Positions 24,759 to 34,370 of a stretch of DNA of 64,000 nt are shown here, piece by piece. The notes beneath the pieces were generated by a model that ran no database searches, was not told where the DNA came from, and saw only the letters and a list, made by a program, of their open reading frames with translations. The DNA is from Loigolactobacillus binensis (GTDB lineage: Bacteria > Bacillota > Bacilli > Lactobacillales > Lactobacillaceae), in assembly GCF_005405165.1 (NCBI RefSeq), contig NZ_BJDN01000014.1, positions 1 through 64,000 of the forward strand. The letters are read 5' to 3'. Numbering within the stretch: the stretch's first letter is position 1; each line of letters starts with the position of its first letter. Made by a program: the position numbers and the translations under genes.

Positions 24759-25388
24759 ATGCCAACAAGCACTTTTTTCAATTTATCACAGGCCAAACAG
24801 CAGCGCTTATTAGCTGCCGCGCAACAAGAATTCTCGCGGGTTCCTTTAGCCGAGGCCTCGATCAGTAAAATTGTAGCAGCAGCGGATATTCCCCGGGGTA
24901 GCTTTTACCAATATTTTACGGATAAGGCTGACCTGTATTATTACTACTCAGAGTATTTGCACAAGCAGGATCGGCACTCGCTATTAAGCAGTTTGCAGGC
25001 AGCCGATGGTGATCTATTTGCCGCATTTCGTGATTATTTTAGTCAATTGGCAGATGAAATTATTAATGGACCTAACGCTGCATTTTACCGGAATATGTTC
25101 TTGAACATGACTTACAAAAACGGTCGACGGGTCACATCTGCAACTCAAAAAAATCATGGTCACCATGGGCATAAAGACTTTTATGCGGCGGTTGATTTTT
25201 CGCGGTTGAAAATTTCTACCCATCACGAATTAGGGATGTTAATGCATATTTTGATGTCGGCCTTGTTTCAATCGCTAGGTTCTTATTATATACGCCAGCA
25301 GCAAGGTGAACAGGTCACAGTGGCACAGCTCAATCAGGAATTTCAGCAGGCAGTTGATTGGATCGAACATGGTGTGGCGATCAATTAA
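24759..25388 (+). CDS. TetR-family transcriptional repressor
   Basis: A 209-residue regulator with an N-terminal helix-turn-helix: ASISKIVAAADIPRGSFYQY (about 32-51) followed by FTDKADLYYYY, the TetR signature. The C-terminal half is helical and binds an unknown ligand. AAAGGAGG precedes the ATG. It lies 51 bases before the exporter genes and downstream of a promoter with two palindromes, so it most likely represses itself and the exporter. Confidence 0.88.
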   Translation: MPTSTFFNLSQAKQQRLLAAAQQEFSRVPLAEASISKIVAAADIPRGSFYQYFTDKADLYYYYSEYLHKQDRHSLLSSLQAADGDLFAAFRDYFSQLADEIINGPNAAFYRNMFLNMTYKNGRRVTSATQKNHGHHGHKDFYAAVDFSRLKISTHHELGMLMHILMSALFQSLGSYYIRQQQGEQVTVAQLNQEFQQAVDWIEHGVAIN

Positions 25389-25439
25389 TTTGTTTGTGGC
25401 GCCGGCATTATAAATTTAATAGTATGAGGAAGTGAGTAG

Positions 25440-27182
25440 ATGCTTAAAATAGCACGCGGGCGGATGTCAGTCTGGGCCGTCACCGGCGCTTTTTTATTTA
25501 TGATCGTGCAAGTGATCAGCAGTTTGAATCTACCAAGTTTGACCGCCAACATTGTTAATAATGGGGTCGCTAAAGGGGATATCAACTATATATGGCGTGT
25601 TGGGGCAGAAATGGTTGCTTTTGCGTTATTAAGTGTGCTAGCTGCTGTCGGCAACGTTTTTTTGGCGGCGCGTACTTCGCAAAATTTAGGCCAAAAATTA
25701 CGTTCAGATATCTACCAAAAAGTTATTAATTTTTCAAATGATGAATTTGATCAAGTCGAAACGTCGTCGTTGATCACCCGAACCACTAACGACGTGGTAC
25801 AGATTCAAAATGTGGCCATGATGGCTTTACGGATGATGATCATGGCGCCGATCATGCTGATCGGGGCTAGTGTTTTAGCCTATAATAAAAATCATCAATT
25901 GACTTTGATCTTTTTAATTGTTTTACCGTTATTGGCGATTTTTATCGGAATTGTCATGCGGTTTGCGGTTCCTTTATTTCGGGCAATGCAGTCTAAAACT
26001 GACCGTATTAATTTAGTTTTTCGGGAAGGTTTGACTGGTGTGCGGGTGATTCGGGCTTTTCGGCGCGATAAATTTGAGCAGGATCGCTTTGAAGATGCTA
26101 ACCAAGATTACACAGGTAATGCGGTCAAAGTATACAGTATCATGGCTTTAATGTTTCCGATCATGACTTTAATGATGAGTGCGACCAATGTTGGTATTAC
26201 TTGGTATGGTGCCAAATTGATCGCTAATTTTTCTATGCCGGTTGGGAATATGATTGCCTTTATGACTTATGCCATGCAGATCTTAATGAGTTTTATGATG
26301 TTATCAATGGTCTTTGTTTTCATTCCACGGGCGCAGGCTTCAGCGTTGCGGATCCAAGAAGTTTTGGCTTTGGATTCTAGTATCAACGATCAGCCGCAAC
26401 CAAAGACGCTACCAACTGATTTTGATCATAGTCGGCTGGCCTTCCAGCACGTTGGTTATCGGTATCGTGGTGCAGAGAATCCGGCGTTAACGGATATTGA
26501 TTTCAGCGCCAAAAGTGGTCAGACTGTGGCGATCATTGGTGGCACGGGTTCTGGCAAAACCTCGTTGGTCAGTTTATTACCGCGTTTTTACGACGTGGAA
26601 ACCGGTAAGATCAGCTTAAATGGCACCGATATTCGCCAATTTAGTCAGCATGATCTGCGGGAAGCTATTTCCTTTGTCCCCCAAACTGCCATCTTATTTT
26701 CCGGTACAGTGCGCGCCAATATGCGTTACGGTGATCTTAACGCCAGTGATGAAGCTATTTGGCGAGCATTGAAAATTGCCCGGGCGGATCAATTTATTGC
26801 CGCCGAGGCAGGGCTGGATACGCATGTCGAACAAGGTGGGGGCAACTTCTCTGGTGGTCAGCGCCAACGGTTAGCAATTGCCCGCGCCTTGGTCAAAAAT
26901 GCGGCAGTTTACGTTTTTGATGATTCGTTTTCGGCCCTTGATTTCAAAACTGATGCCCAATTACGGCAAGAGTTACGCGCCGATAGTCGCATTCAAAACC
27001 GGATCGTGATTATCGTTGCCCAACGAATCGCAACGGTTGCTGATGCGGATTTAATTTTGGTGCTGGATAACGGTAAGTTAGTTGGTAAGGGCACACATGC
27101 TGAATTAAAGACCACCAATCCTGTTTATCAAGAAATCATGGCTTCACAGCTAAAGGAAGGAGAGGGGGCGCAACATGAGTAA
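25440..27182 (+). CDS. Heterodimeric ABC exporter, subunit with degenerate catalytic site
   Basis: A 580-residue half-transporter: six membrane helices (about 15-300) and a nucleotide-binding domain. Walker A is GGTGSGKT (367-374), the signature FSGGQRQRLAIARAL is canonical, but Walker B ends in FDDSFSALD, with Asp where the catalytic Glu should be (about 498). This is the pattern of the LmrC/BmrC-type partner in asymmetric multidrug exporters. It overlaps the next gene by eight bases. Likely substrates are drugs or lipophilic compounds recognised through the TetR regulator. Confidence 0.88.
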   Translation: MLKIARGRMSVWAVTGAFLFMIVQVISSLNLPSLTANIVNNGVAKGDINYIWRVGAEMVAFALLSVLAAVGNVFLAARTSQNLGQKLRSDIYQKVINFSNDEFDQVETSSLITRTTNDVVQIQNVAMMALRMMIMAPIMLIGASVLAYNKNHQLTLIFLIVLPLLAIFIGIVMRFAVPLFRAMQSKTDRINLVFREGLTGVRVIRAFRRDKFEQDRFEDANQDYTGNAVKVYSIMALMFPIMTLMMSATNVGITWYGAKLIANFSMPVGNMIAFMTYAMQILMSFMMLSMVFVFIPRAQASALRIQEVLALDSSINDQPQPKTLPTDFDHSRLAFQHVGYRYRGAENPALTDIDFSAKSGQTVAIIGGTGSGKTSLVSLLPRFYDVETGKISLNGTDIRQFSQHDLREAISFVPQTAILFSGTVRANMRYGDLNASDEAIWRALKIARADQFIAAEAGLDTHVEQGGGNFSGGQRQRLAIARALVKNAAVYVFDDSFSALDFKTDAQLRQELRADSRIQNRIVIIVAQRIATVADADLILVLDNGKLVGKGTHAELKTTNPVYQEIMASQLKEGEGAQHE

Positions 27183-29052
27183 AAATACACCAACACGGCC
27201 TTCAATGGGGCGGGGACATGGTCCCGGTGCTCACGGTGGCTTGGTTGAGAAACCGCAGCATTTTTGGCGGACTACTAATCGTCTGTTGCGCTATATGTCG
27301 AATCGTTTAGTGGCAGTTGCCCTGGTTTTGATTTTAGCGATCACTTCAGTTATTTTCCAAATTCGCACACCAAAAATTTTAGGTGAGGCTACCACTGAAA
27401 TTTATAAAGGGATCATGAAAGGAGCAGCAGCTAAAAAGGCGGGCTTGACGGTGGCCAAGCTGCCGATCGACTTCGATAAAATCAAACAGATCATTTTGAT
27501 CGTGGTTTTAATGTACTTGGCTTCAGCGCTGTTTAATTTTTTGCAACAATTCATTATGACCCGGGTTTCGCAACAAACCGTCTATCAGCTGCGCAAAGAA
27601 TTCAAAGAGAAGATGCAGCGGGTACCGATCAGCTATTATGATACGCACAGTAATGGTGATATTATGTCGCGGGCGGTCAACGATATGGATAATATTGCTA
27701 GTACGTTGCAACAAAGCCTAACTCAGGCGGTTACCAGTACGGTCACCTTTATTGGTACCTTGTGGATGATGTTGACCATCAGTTGGAAATTGACGCTGAT
27801 CGCGTTGATCACGATCCCATTAAGCTTAGTGGTGGTCGGCGTGATTGCACCGCGCTCACAACGGTATTTTGCTGCTCAACAGCGTAGTTTAGGTTTACTG
27901 AACAATCAAGTTGAAGAAAATTATAGTGGTCATGTGGTTTTAAAAAGTTTTAACAAAGAAAAATCTGCGATCACGACTTTTGAAGAGCAAAACGGGAATT
28001 ACTACCGTGCGGCTTGGAAAGCACAATTTATTTCTGGCATTATTATGCCGTTGATGATTTTCTTAAATAATATTGGTTATGTTTTTGTCGCCATTATTGG
28101 TGGGATCCAAGTGACCCATGGCGCAGTAACTTTAGGTAACGTTCAGGCCTTCTTACAATACATGAATCAATTTTCACAGCCAATCTCACAACTGGCTAAT
28201 TTATTAAATACGATTCAATCAACTGTCGCTTCAGCAGAACGGATCTTTTCTGTTTTAGATGAACCAGAAATGAGTCCAGAACCGACAACGCAGCCCCAAA
28301 AACGGCCGGAAGCTGATTTTATTGATTTTGATCATGTGCAATTCGGTTATAATCAGGACGAATTACTGATGAATGATTATAATTTACAAGTGCAAAAAGG
28401 GCAGCGGGTCGCCATTGTTGGGCCTACAGGTGCTGGTAAAACAACGATCATCAACTTGTTGGAACGCTTTTACGATGTTAGTGGCGGTACGATCCGTTTG
28501 GAAGGCGTTGATACGCGACAATTAAGTCGTGATGACTTGCGCAGTCATTTTGCCATGGTGCTACAAGACACCTGGCTGTTTACCGGTACGATCTATGCTA
28601 ATTTGAAATACGGACGGGAGGAGGCCACGGAAGCAGAAATTATGGCTGCAGCCAAAGCAGCTCACGTTGATGAATTCGTGCGTCGTTTGCCGCAAGGTTA
28701 TGAAACGGTTTTAAATGAAGCGGCTTCCAATATTTCGCAAGGACAGCGGCAATTGATCACCATCGCCCGCGCTTTTGTAGCCGATCCAAAGATCTTGATT
28801 TTAGATGAGGCCACAAGCTCGGTTGATACGCGAACGGAAGTACACATTCAGCACGCAATGGAACGTTTATTAGCCAATCGAACCAGCTTTGTGGTTGCGC
28901 ATCGTTTATCGACTATTCGTGATGCCGATAATATTATTGTCATGAACCACGGGGATGTTATTGAAACCGGCACCCATGATCAGTTGATGGCTCAAAAGGG
29001 CTTTTACGCTGATTTATATAATAGTCAATTTTCTGGTAATATTGTGCTGTAA
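27175..29052 (+). CDS. Heterodimeric ABC exporter, catalytically competent subunit
   Basis: A 625-residue half-transporter with a Gly/His-rich N-terminal extension, six membrane helices and a nucleotide-binding domain. Walker A is GPTGAGKT (416-423) and Walker B is LILDEATSSVD with the catalytic Glu present (about 544). Its signature is ISQGQRQ instead of SGGQ, so the composite ATP site formed with the partner's degenerate Walker B is the inactive one, and the other site hydrolyses ATP. This complementary pattern matches LmrD/BmrD-type subunits. A terminator follows at once. Confidence 0.88.
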   Translation: MSKNTPTRPSMGRGHGPGAHGGLVEKPQHFWRTTNRLLRYMSNRLVAVALVLILAITSVIFQIRTPKILGEATTEIYKGIMKGAAAKKAGLTVAKLPIDFDKIKQIILIVVLMYLASALFNFLQQFIMTRVSQQTVYQLRKEFKEKMQRVPISYYDTHSNGDIMSRAVNDMDNIASTLQQSLTQAVTSTVTFIGTLWMMLTISWKLTLIALITIPLSLVVVGVIAPRSQRYFAAQQRSLGLLNNQVEENYSGHVVLKSFNKEKSAITTFEEQNGNYYRAAWKAQFISGIIMPLMIFLNNIGYVFVAIIGGIQVTHGAVTLGNVQAFLQYMNQFSQPISQLANLLNTIQSTVASAERIFSVLDEPEMSPEPTTQPQKRPEADFIDFDHVQFGYNQDELLMNDYNLQVQKGQRVAIVGPTGAGKTTIINLLERFYDVSGGTIRLEGVDTRQLSRDDLRSHFAMVLQDTWLFTGTIYANLKYGREEATEAEIMAAAKAAHVDEFVRRLPQGYETVLNEAASNISQGQRQLITIARAFVADPKILILDEATSSVDTRTEVHIQHAMERLLANRTSFVVAHRLSTIRDADNIIVMNHGDVIETGTHDQLMAQKGFYADLYNSQFSGNIVL

Positions 29053-29066
29053 ATACGTTATAGTAA

Positions 29067-29097
29067 AAGCAAGCGTCTTTGTGCGTTTGCTTTTTTT
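29067..29097 (+). terminator. Terminator after the exporter operon
   Basis: AAGCAAGCG and CGTTTGCTT pair with one G-U around TCTTTGTG-like loop bases, followed by seven T. Confidence 0.85.
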
Positions 29098-29124
29098 GTT
29101 ATCGACAATATTGGAGTTGAGTAG

Positions 29125-30141
29125 ATGTATCCACAAACGGAACGAAAAATAGCGGCATTAGTCACGGCTGGTGTGGTACCGGGTGTGAGCTATGGTTTTA
29201 TTAACCGCCACCAAACGACCACTAATTATTTAGGCGCACGGCAGTTGCTGCCAGAAAAAAAGCCACTAAAAGCGGGACAATTATATGATTTGGCTTCGCT
29301 GACTAAAGTTGTTGCCACAACAACCTTGATTTTAAAATTACAAGAACAAGGTCGGTTAAGGCTTGACGATCCTGTGCAGCACTATTTACCAGCATTTAAT
29401 AATGCCCAGGTCACGTTGCGGCATTTATTAACGCATACTTCGGGAATCACTGGTTATATTCCCCACCGTAACCAACTACCTGCGCCTGAGTTGACGCAGG
29501 CGTTGTTAGGCCTAAACGTAGGACCAGATTTTGGACGTAAAGTCGTCTATAGTGATATTGGGTTGATCTACTTAGGGTGGGTGATCGAACGACTTTTAAA
29601 AATGCCTGTTCAAACGGCACTGATCCAGGAAGTCTTACGGCCATTGCAATTAAACAATATGACTTTTACACCAGAAAAGGCACGGTGCGTGCCGACTGTT
29701 TATGAGCCAACTGGCCGCGGTTTGGTCCAAGGAATCGTTCATGACCCTAAAGCAGCTATTTTAGGGGCGCATTGTGCTTCGGCAGGTTTATTTGCTGACT
29801 TAGCCGACCTGCTGCAATTCTGTCGCTTTATGTTAGGTGATCTAATGGTAACTACGCCGCCAATCAGTCAGGCAACGATCGCTTCTTTGTATCAAGACTA
29901 TACGGGATTTAAGGGCGGGCGTAGTTTAGGCTGGCAGTTGTTAACGGCTCCTGACCAACATGTGGTACTGTACCATACAGGTTTTGTGGGTCATTTTATT
30001 TTGATCGATGGGCAACAGCATAATGCGTTTGTTTTCCTATCAAATCGAATTCACCCCACGGCACCAAATACTGCTTATTTGGCGTTACGTGACGAAATTG
30101 TGGCTACCTATTTGCAGGAAACGAACGGAAAAAATAAATAA
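29125..30141 (+). CDS. Serine hydrolase of the beta-lactamase / class C fold
   Basis: A 338-residue protein without signal peptide. The catalytic S-x-x-K is SLTK (58-61) and the second motif is YSD (142-144), where Tyr is the general base; HTGF near the C-terminus replaces the K-T-G box. RHLLTHTSGI (99-108) is the standard class C signature. Such cytoplasmic members are usually esterases or peptidases rather than true beta-lactamases. ATG follows TGGAG. No terminator separates it from manA, 106 bases away. Confidence 0.85.
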   Translation: MYPQTERKIAALVTAGVVPGVSYGFINRHQTTTNYLGARQLLPEKKPLKAGQLYDLASLTKVVATTTLILKLQEQGRLRLDDPVQHYLPAFNNAQVTLRHLLTHTSGITGYIPHRNQLPAPELTQALLGLNVGPDFGRKVVYSDIGLIYLGWVIERLLKMPVQTALIQEVLRPLQLNNMTFTPEKARCVPTVYEPTGRGLVQGIVHDPKAAILGAHCASAGLFADLADLLQFCRFMLGDLMVTTPPISQATIASLYQDYTGFKGGRSLGWQLLTAPDQHVVLYHTGFVGHFILIDGQQHNAFVFLSNRIHPTAPNTAYLALRDEIVATYLQETNGKNK

Positions 30142-30247
30142 GTGCCGCAATCAATTGTGACGGCGACAGAAACAAATCTGTACTCTAATTGCCGGAAGCG
30201 GTAAACTATTAACGGAATATTTGCGAACAATTTAAGGAGTGATTATC

Positions 30248-31210
30248 TTGGCAGAACCTTTTTTCCTACAACCGTATTTTCAAGAAAAAATCTGGGGTGG
30301 CACTAAATTACACGATGAATTTGGTTATACGCTACCAACAGATAAAACTGGCGAATGCTGGGCGATCTCAGCTCATCCCCATGGTCCAAGTACCGTTGCT
30401 AATGGACCTTACGCTGGTCAGACTTTGATTGAAGTTTGGCGTGATCATCGCGCCGTTTTTGGCAATGCCAAGGGGGACGTTTTTCCATTGTTGACCAAGA
30501 TTTTAGATGCCGAGGCTGACTTGTCTGTTCAAGTACATCCTGACGATGACTACGCGGCCAAAAACGAGCATGAATTAGGTAAAACGGAATGTTGGTACAT
30601 TATTGCGGCTGATCCAGGTGCCGAATTGATCTATGGTCATAATGCGCAGACTAAAGCGCAGCTGGCCGACATGATCCACGGTGCCGATTGGCAGGGCTTG
30701 TTTCGACATGTTCCGGTGAAGGCCGGCGACTTTTTCTATGTCCCTAGTGGAACGATTCATGCTTTGGGTAAAGGCATTATGGCTTTGGAAACGCAACAAA
30801 GTAGTGACACGACTTATCGGCTGTATGATTATGATCGCGTTGATGCTAAAACAGGCCAAAAGCGGGCCTTACATTTACAACAATCGATCGATGTGACTAC
30901 TGTTCCGTTTGTCGCCCCTAAATTAGCAGTTACCAGTCAGCAATTTGGTACTTCTAAGGTAACGACTTTCGTGCAGGCCCCGTACTTTACGGTTTATGAA
31001 TGGCAAGTCAAGGGCGAGCTGACACTAAAGCGTCAAGCGGCACCTTATACTTTAGTTTCAGTATTAGCCGGTCAAGGTGAGTTGCTCGTTGATGGCACAA
31101 GTTATTCATTGTCTAAAGGGCAGCATTTACTGTTGCCGTTTGCGGTTAAAACTTGGCAATTAAAAGGCGAGCTGCAGATCATTGCCTCCGAACCAGGTCT
31201 AAAAGCTTAA
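30248..31210 (+). CDS. manA: Mannose-6-phosphate isomerase, type I
   Basis: Interconverts mannose-6-phosphate and fructose-6-phosphate, linking mannose uptake to glycolysis. The 320-residue cupin protein has the zinc-site motif QVHPDD (95-100), the N-terminal QEKIWGGTKL, and GTIHALGKGIMALE near 168-181. The start is TTG 30248, eight bases after AAGGAG; a GTG at 30239 sits on the ribosome-binding site and was rejected. Confidence 0.93.
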   Translation: MAEPFFLQPYFQEKIWGGTKLHDEFGYTLPTDKTGECWAISAHPHGPSTVANGPYAGQTLIEVWRDHRAVFGNAKGDVFPLLTKILDAEADLSVQVHPDDDYAAKNEHELGKTECWYIIAADPGAELIYGHNAQTKAQLADMIHGADWQGLFRHVPVKAGDFFYVPSGTIHALGKGIMALETQQSSDTTYRLYDYDRVDAKTGQKRALHLQQSIDVTTVPFVAPKLAVTSQQFGTSKVTTFVQAPYFTVYEWQVKGELTLKRQAAPYTLVSVLAGQGELLVDGTSYSLSKGQHLLLPFAVKTWQLKGELQIIASEPGLKA

Positions 31211-31254
31211 ACCAAAAAGTGTGGCAAGTTTAGTTGCTTGTTAAAAAACGTACG

Positions 31255-31297
31255 ATGGTGTTGTGGTCAATTAAATTGGCTTACAGCACCATTTTTT
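31255..31297 (+). terminator. Terminator after manA
   Basis: ATGGTGTTGT and ACAGCACCAT pair (one mismatch) around an 18-base loop, followed by six T. Confidence 0.75.
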
Positions 31298-31349
31298 GAT
31301 TTTACTACGCTTGAAATCAGTTAAAATGTGAAAAAATTATTTATTTTTG

Positions 31350-31386
31350 GAAAAGCGCTTTCATTTATTAATAAATGAGCTATAAT
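31350..31386 (+). promoter_or_regulatory. Alcohol dehydrogenase promoter overlapped by a cre-like site
   Basis: GAAAAGCGCTTTCA (31350-31363) matches the CcpA cre consensus at 12 of 14 positions, with a perfect right half. It overlaps the putative -35 TTTCAT (31359-31364), which is 16 bases from TATAAT (31381-31386). This placement predicts glucose repression. Confidence 0.65.
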
Positions 31387-31423
31387 AAGGTTGTACACCA
31401 ATAATAGTTCAGGAGGTAATATA

Positions 31424-32182
31424 ATGGCAGGTCGATTAGCTGGGAAAGTTGCAATTGTCACCGGGGGTACTTTAGGCATCGGGTTGGCGGTTGCCGATAA
31501 GTTTGTCGAAGAAGGCGCTAAGGTCATGATTACAGGGCGGCATGTTGATATTGGGGAAAAAGCCGCCCAAGAAATCGGCGGACCAGATGTTATTCGCTTC
31601 TTTAAACAGGATGTTTCGAGTGAGGAAGGCTGGGTCGCAGTCTTTGATGAATGTGAGAAGGTTTTCGGACAGGTAACCACAGTTGTTAACAACGCAGGGA
31701 TGGCTGTTAACAAAAGTCTGGAAGACACAACGACTGCAGAATGGCGGCAACTATTATCCGTTAATTTGGATGGGGTTTTCTTTGGTACGCGGCTAGGGAT
31801 CCAGCGTATGAAAAATAAGCATCTTGGCGCGTCGATCATCAATATGTCTTCAATTGAAGGTTTTGTCGGCGATCCTAATTTAGGTGCTTATAATGCGTCC
31901 AAAGGTGCGGTTCGGATTATGTCCAAATCAGCCGCAGTCGATTGTGCTTTAAAGGATTACGATGTGCGGGTCAACACTGTTCATCCTGGCTATATTAAAA
32001 CGCCGTTAGTGGATGATTTGCCAGGGGCCGAAGCGGCAATGTCACAACGGACTAAAACACCGATGGGCCATATTGGCGAACCTAATGATATTGCGTATAT
32101 CTGCGTTTATTTAGCCTCAGATGAAGCTAAATTTGCCACTGGTTCCGAATTTGTGGTCGATGGTGGGTACACCGCACAATAA
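31424..32182 (+). CDS. adh: (R)-specific NADP-dependent alcohol dehydrogenase (SDR)
   Basis: A 252-residue short-chain dehydrogenase nearly identical in layout to the (R)-specific alcohol dehydrogenases of Lactobacillus brevis and L. kefiri. TGGTLGIG (13-20) binds the cofactor; Arg39 in ITGRH marks NADP preference (Arg38 in the literature numbering); the catalytic Ser143, Tyr156 and Lys160 are present. The C-terminal GGYTAQ provides the Gln that binds Mg2+ in this family. It reduces ketones and aldehydes to alcohols and could recycle NADPH. AGGAGG precedes the ATG. Single-gene unit under a cre-like site. Confidence 0.93.
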   Translation: MAGRLAGKVAIVTGGTLGIGLAVADKFVEEGAKVMITGRHVDIGEKAAQEIGGPDVIRFFKQDVSSEEGWVAVFDECEKVFGQVTTVVNNAGMAVNKSLEDTTTAEWRQLLSVNLDGVFFGTRLGIQRMKNKHLGASIINMSSIEGFVGDPNLGAYNASKGAVRIMSKSAAVDCALKDYDVRVNTVHPGYIKTPLVDDLPGAEAAMSQRTKTPMGHIGEPNDIAYICVYLASDEAKFATGSEFVVDGGYTAQ

Positions 32183-32194
32183 ATAGCGTTACAT

Positions 32195-32234
32195 AAATAG
32201 CCTTAAACCGCGAGTTTGCGATTTAAGGCTATTT
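32195..32234. terminator. Bidirectional terminator adh / murT
   Basis: AAATAGCCTTAAA and TTTAAGGCTATTT are perfect arms with extra CGC/GCG pairing inside the loop, serving both convergent genes. Confidence 0.9.
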
Positions 32235-33587
32235 TTAGTGCTTACGATTAGCTGCGGCAATGAAGCCTTGCGCCGCAAATTTTTCGCGTAACTGCAAAAC
32301 GGCTGTGTAAGTGGCTAAAACATAAACTTGTTTTGTCGGTAAAGTTTTAATCTTTTCTGCAACTTGACTGAGATCTTTGATCCGTTGAAGTTTTGCTTCC
32401 GGAACACCAGCGACTTGCCAGCGAAAGGCAATGTCCGCAACGCGTTCACCACCGGCGATAAAACTGGGGATCGGTTGGGCCGCCATTTGTTCAAACTTAC
32501 CATCCCAGATCCAGCTGGTGTCGATGCCATCGGCGTAATTTGCGTTAAGTAAGGTAACCAATGAAAATGGGTCGTGATTTAAGCGAATCAAGTCAAAAAC
32601 TTGATTTAAACCAACCGGATTCTTAACTAAAATCAAGGTGACTGCTTTAGTGCCAACTTGGATCACTTCTTGACGCCCAAAAATTTTCTCATCGGCGTCT
32701 AACGCCTGGGCAATCGTAGCCGGTTCTAGGCCAAAATAACGACCAACACTAAAGGCGGCTAGGGCGTTATATATATTATAGGTGCCGCCAATATTTAATT
32801 TAAGGGGCTGCTGGTCGATGGTGAACTGGGAGCTGACTGGCGTGAGCTTTGTCAACGCAGTCACGCGATGTTGCAATTCTGGGCGGGCGAAGCCGCAGTT
32901 AGGGCAATAATATTTACCTAGGTTGCTATACACCAGTGATTTGTAGTGCAGAATATGATTGCAGACGGGGCATAAAACGCCGTCAGTATTATATTCGGCC
33001 TTTAATTCACCATCTGGTTGCTGGTCAAAGCCATAATAAATAAACGGATTGGGCAACTTGCGCGAATGAAAAATCGGTGCGTCACCGTTAGCGATGATCG
33101 TGGCTTCTGGTGCCTTGGCCACGCCGTCGAGAATCTTTTGGTAGGTGGTATAAAGTTCGCCGTACCGATCCATTTGATCACGGAAAATATTGGTGAAAAC
33201 AAAGGCGGTCGGTTTAATATATTTGGTCACTTCGATCACATTGGCTTCATCAACTTCCAAAACGGCGATTTGTTTGCCGGAGCGGCCGCGTTTATGTGTT
33301 AAAAAAGCGGTGATGATCCCTTGTTTCATATTGGAACCGGTGGGATTAGTTAAAATATTAGCGTATTTGGCTTGTAAAACTTTCACCGTTAACGCGGTGG
33401 TCAAGGTTTTACCATTGGTACCGGTGATGATCACGACTTCGTAATCCCGCCCTAGTGTGGCGAGAATATCAGGATCCAGCCGATTAGTGATCTTACCGGG
33501 TAACGAGCTGCCGCCTTTCATGAAAGTATGCAGGAACCAGTAGGCCGAACGACCGGCAGTTGCGGCGAATGAACTTTTTAATGACAT
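32235..33587 (-). CDS. murT: Lipid II isoglutaminyl synthase subunit MurT
   Basis: MurT with its glutaminase partner GatD amidates D-Glu in the lipid II stem peptide. The 450-residue protein has a Mur-ligase P-loop ITGTNGKTLTT (54-64), the zinc-ribbon insertion with CPVC (206-209) and CPNC (228-231) unique to MurT, and the C-terminal MurT domain. AGGAGC precedes the ATG. gatD, normally the next gene in the operon, is absent: directly downstream is a terminator and the convergent alcohol dehydrogenase. gatD must lie elsewhere, or glutamine hydrolysis is supplied differently. The 190-base gap upstream (33588-33777) shows no clear promoter. Confidence 0.9.
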   Translation of the reverse strand: MSLKSSFAATAGRSAYWFLHTFMKGGSSLPGKITNRLDPDILATLGRDYEVVIITGTNGKTLTTALTVKVLQAKYANILTNPTGSNMKQGIITAFLTHKRGRSGKQIAVLEVDEANVIEVTKYIKPTAFVFTNIFRDQMDRYGELYTTYQKILDGVAKAPEATIIANGDAPIFHSRKLPNPFIYYGFDQQPDGELKAEYNTDGVLCPVCNHILHYKSLVYSNLGKYYCPNCGFARPELQHRVTALTKLTPVSSQFTIDQQPLKLNIGGTYNIYNALAAFSVGRYFGLEPATIAQALDADEKIFGRQEVIQVGTKAVTLILVKNPVGLNQVFDLIRLNHDPFSLVTLLNANYADGIDTSWIWDGKFEQMAAQPIPSFIAGGERVADIAFRWQVAGVPEAKLQRIKDLSQVAEKIKTLPTKQVYVLATYTAVLQLREKFAAQGFIAAANRKH

Positions 33588-33777
33588 AATTTGCTCCTTT
33601 AATGCGACTAAAATATTAATGACTTGAGCATAACATAATTTAAGTGCGCCAGTGATTTGATTAGCAATTAAACGCGCTGGGTGTTGTTTTTAGATCCCCA
33701 CTAATTTGGTAGATGAATTTTTCACTAAAATCGATTATACTGAATAAGAATGTTTATGAAAAGGGGTAAGAACAAGG

Positions 33778-34368
33778 ATGGCCCAGTTGTTTTTTCATTA
33801 TGGTGCAATGAACAGTGGTAAAACGATCGATATTTTAAAGGTTGCCCATAATTATGAGGAGCAGAATAAGTCCGTGATCATTATGACCTCAGGGTTAGAT
33901 GATCGTGATGAGATCGGTTATGTTTCTAGTCGGATCGGCTTGCGCCGGCAGGCATTACCGATATTTGCCGAAACGAATATTTGTGATGTGGTCAAGCAAG
34001 AAAATCCGAACGCGGCTTGTCTTTTAATTGATGAAGCGCAGTTTTTGCAGAAACATCACGTGCTCGAATTAGCTAAGATCGTGGATGAACTAAATATTCC
34101 GGTTATGACGTACGGTTTAAAAAATGATTTTCGCAATGAATTGTTTGAAGGCTCCAAATACCTATTATTATATGCAGATAAAATCGTAGAAATTAAAACG
34201 ATTTGTTGGTTCTGCAACAAAAAGGCCTTAATGAATATGCGGGTCGCGAATGGTAAACCGGTTTATGAAGGTGAGCAGATCGAAATTGGCGGTAATGAGG
34301 CGTATTATCCTGTCTGTCGCAAGCATTATTTCCACCCCGATCTAAGCCAGCTTAAGAAAGGAAATTAG
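33778..34368 (+). CDS. tdk: Thymidine kinase, type II
   Basis: Phosphorylates thymidine (and deoxyuridine) with ATP in pyrimidine salvage. The 196-residue protein has the P-loop GAMNSGKT (9-16), LIDEAQFL (Walker B with catalytic Glu), and a zinc-binding lid with CWFC near residues 145-148 and a later C-x-x-H pair in PVCRKHYF. It starts a conserved run tdk-prfA-prmC with two-base spacing to prfA. Confidence 0.94.
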   Translation: MAQLFFHYGAMNSGKTIDILKVAHNYEEQNKSVIIMTSGLDDRDEIGYVSSRIGLRRQALPIFAETNICDVVKQENPNAACLLIDEAQFLQKHHVLELAKIVDELNIPVMTYGLKNDFRNELFEGSKYLLLYADKIVEIKTICWFCNKKALMNMRVANGKPVYEGEQIEIGGNEAYYPVCRKHYFHPDLSQLKKGN

Positions 34369-34370
34369 TC

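Noticed and set aside
31321..31842. Antisense ORF of 173 codons over the alcohol dehydrogenase start
   Set aside because: It overlaps the cre-like site and the promoter of a clearly recognised gene and has no motif of its own.
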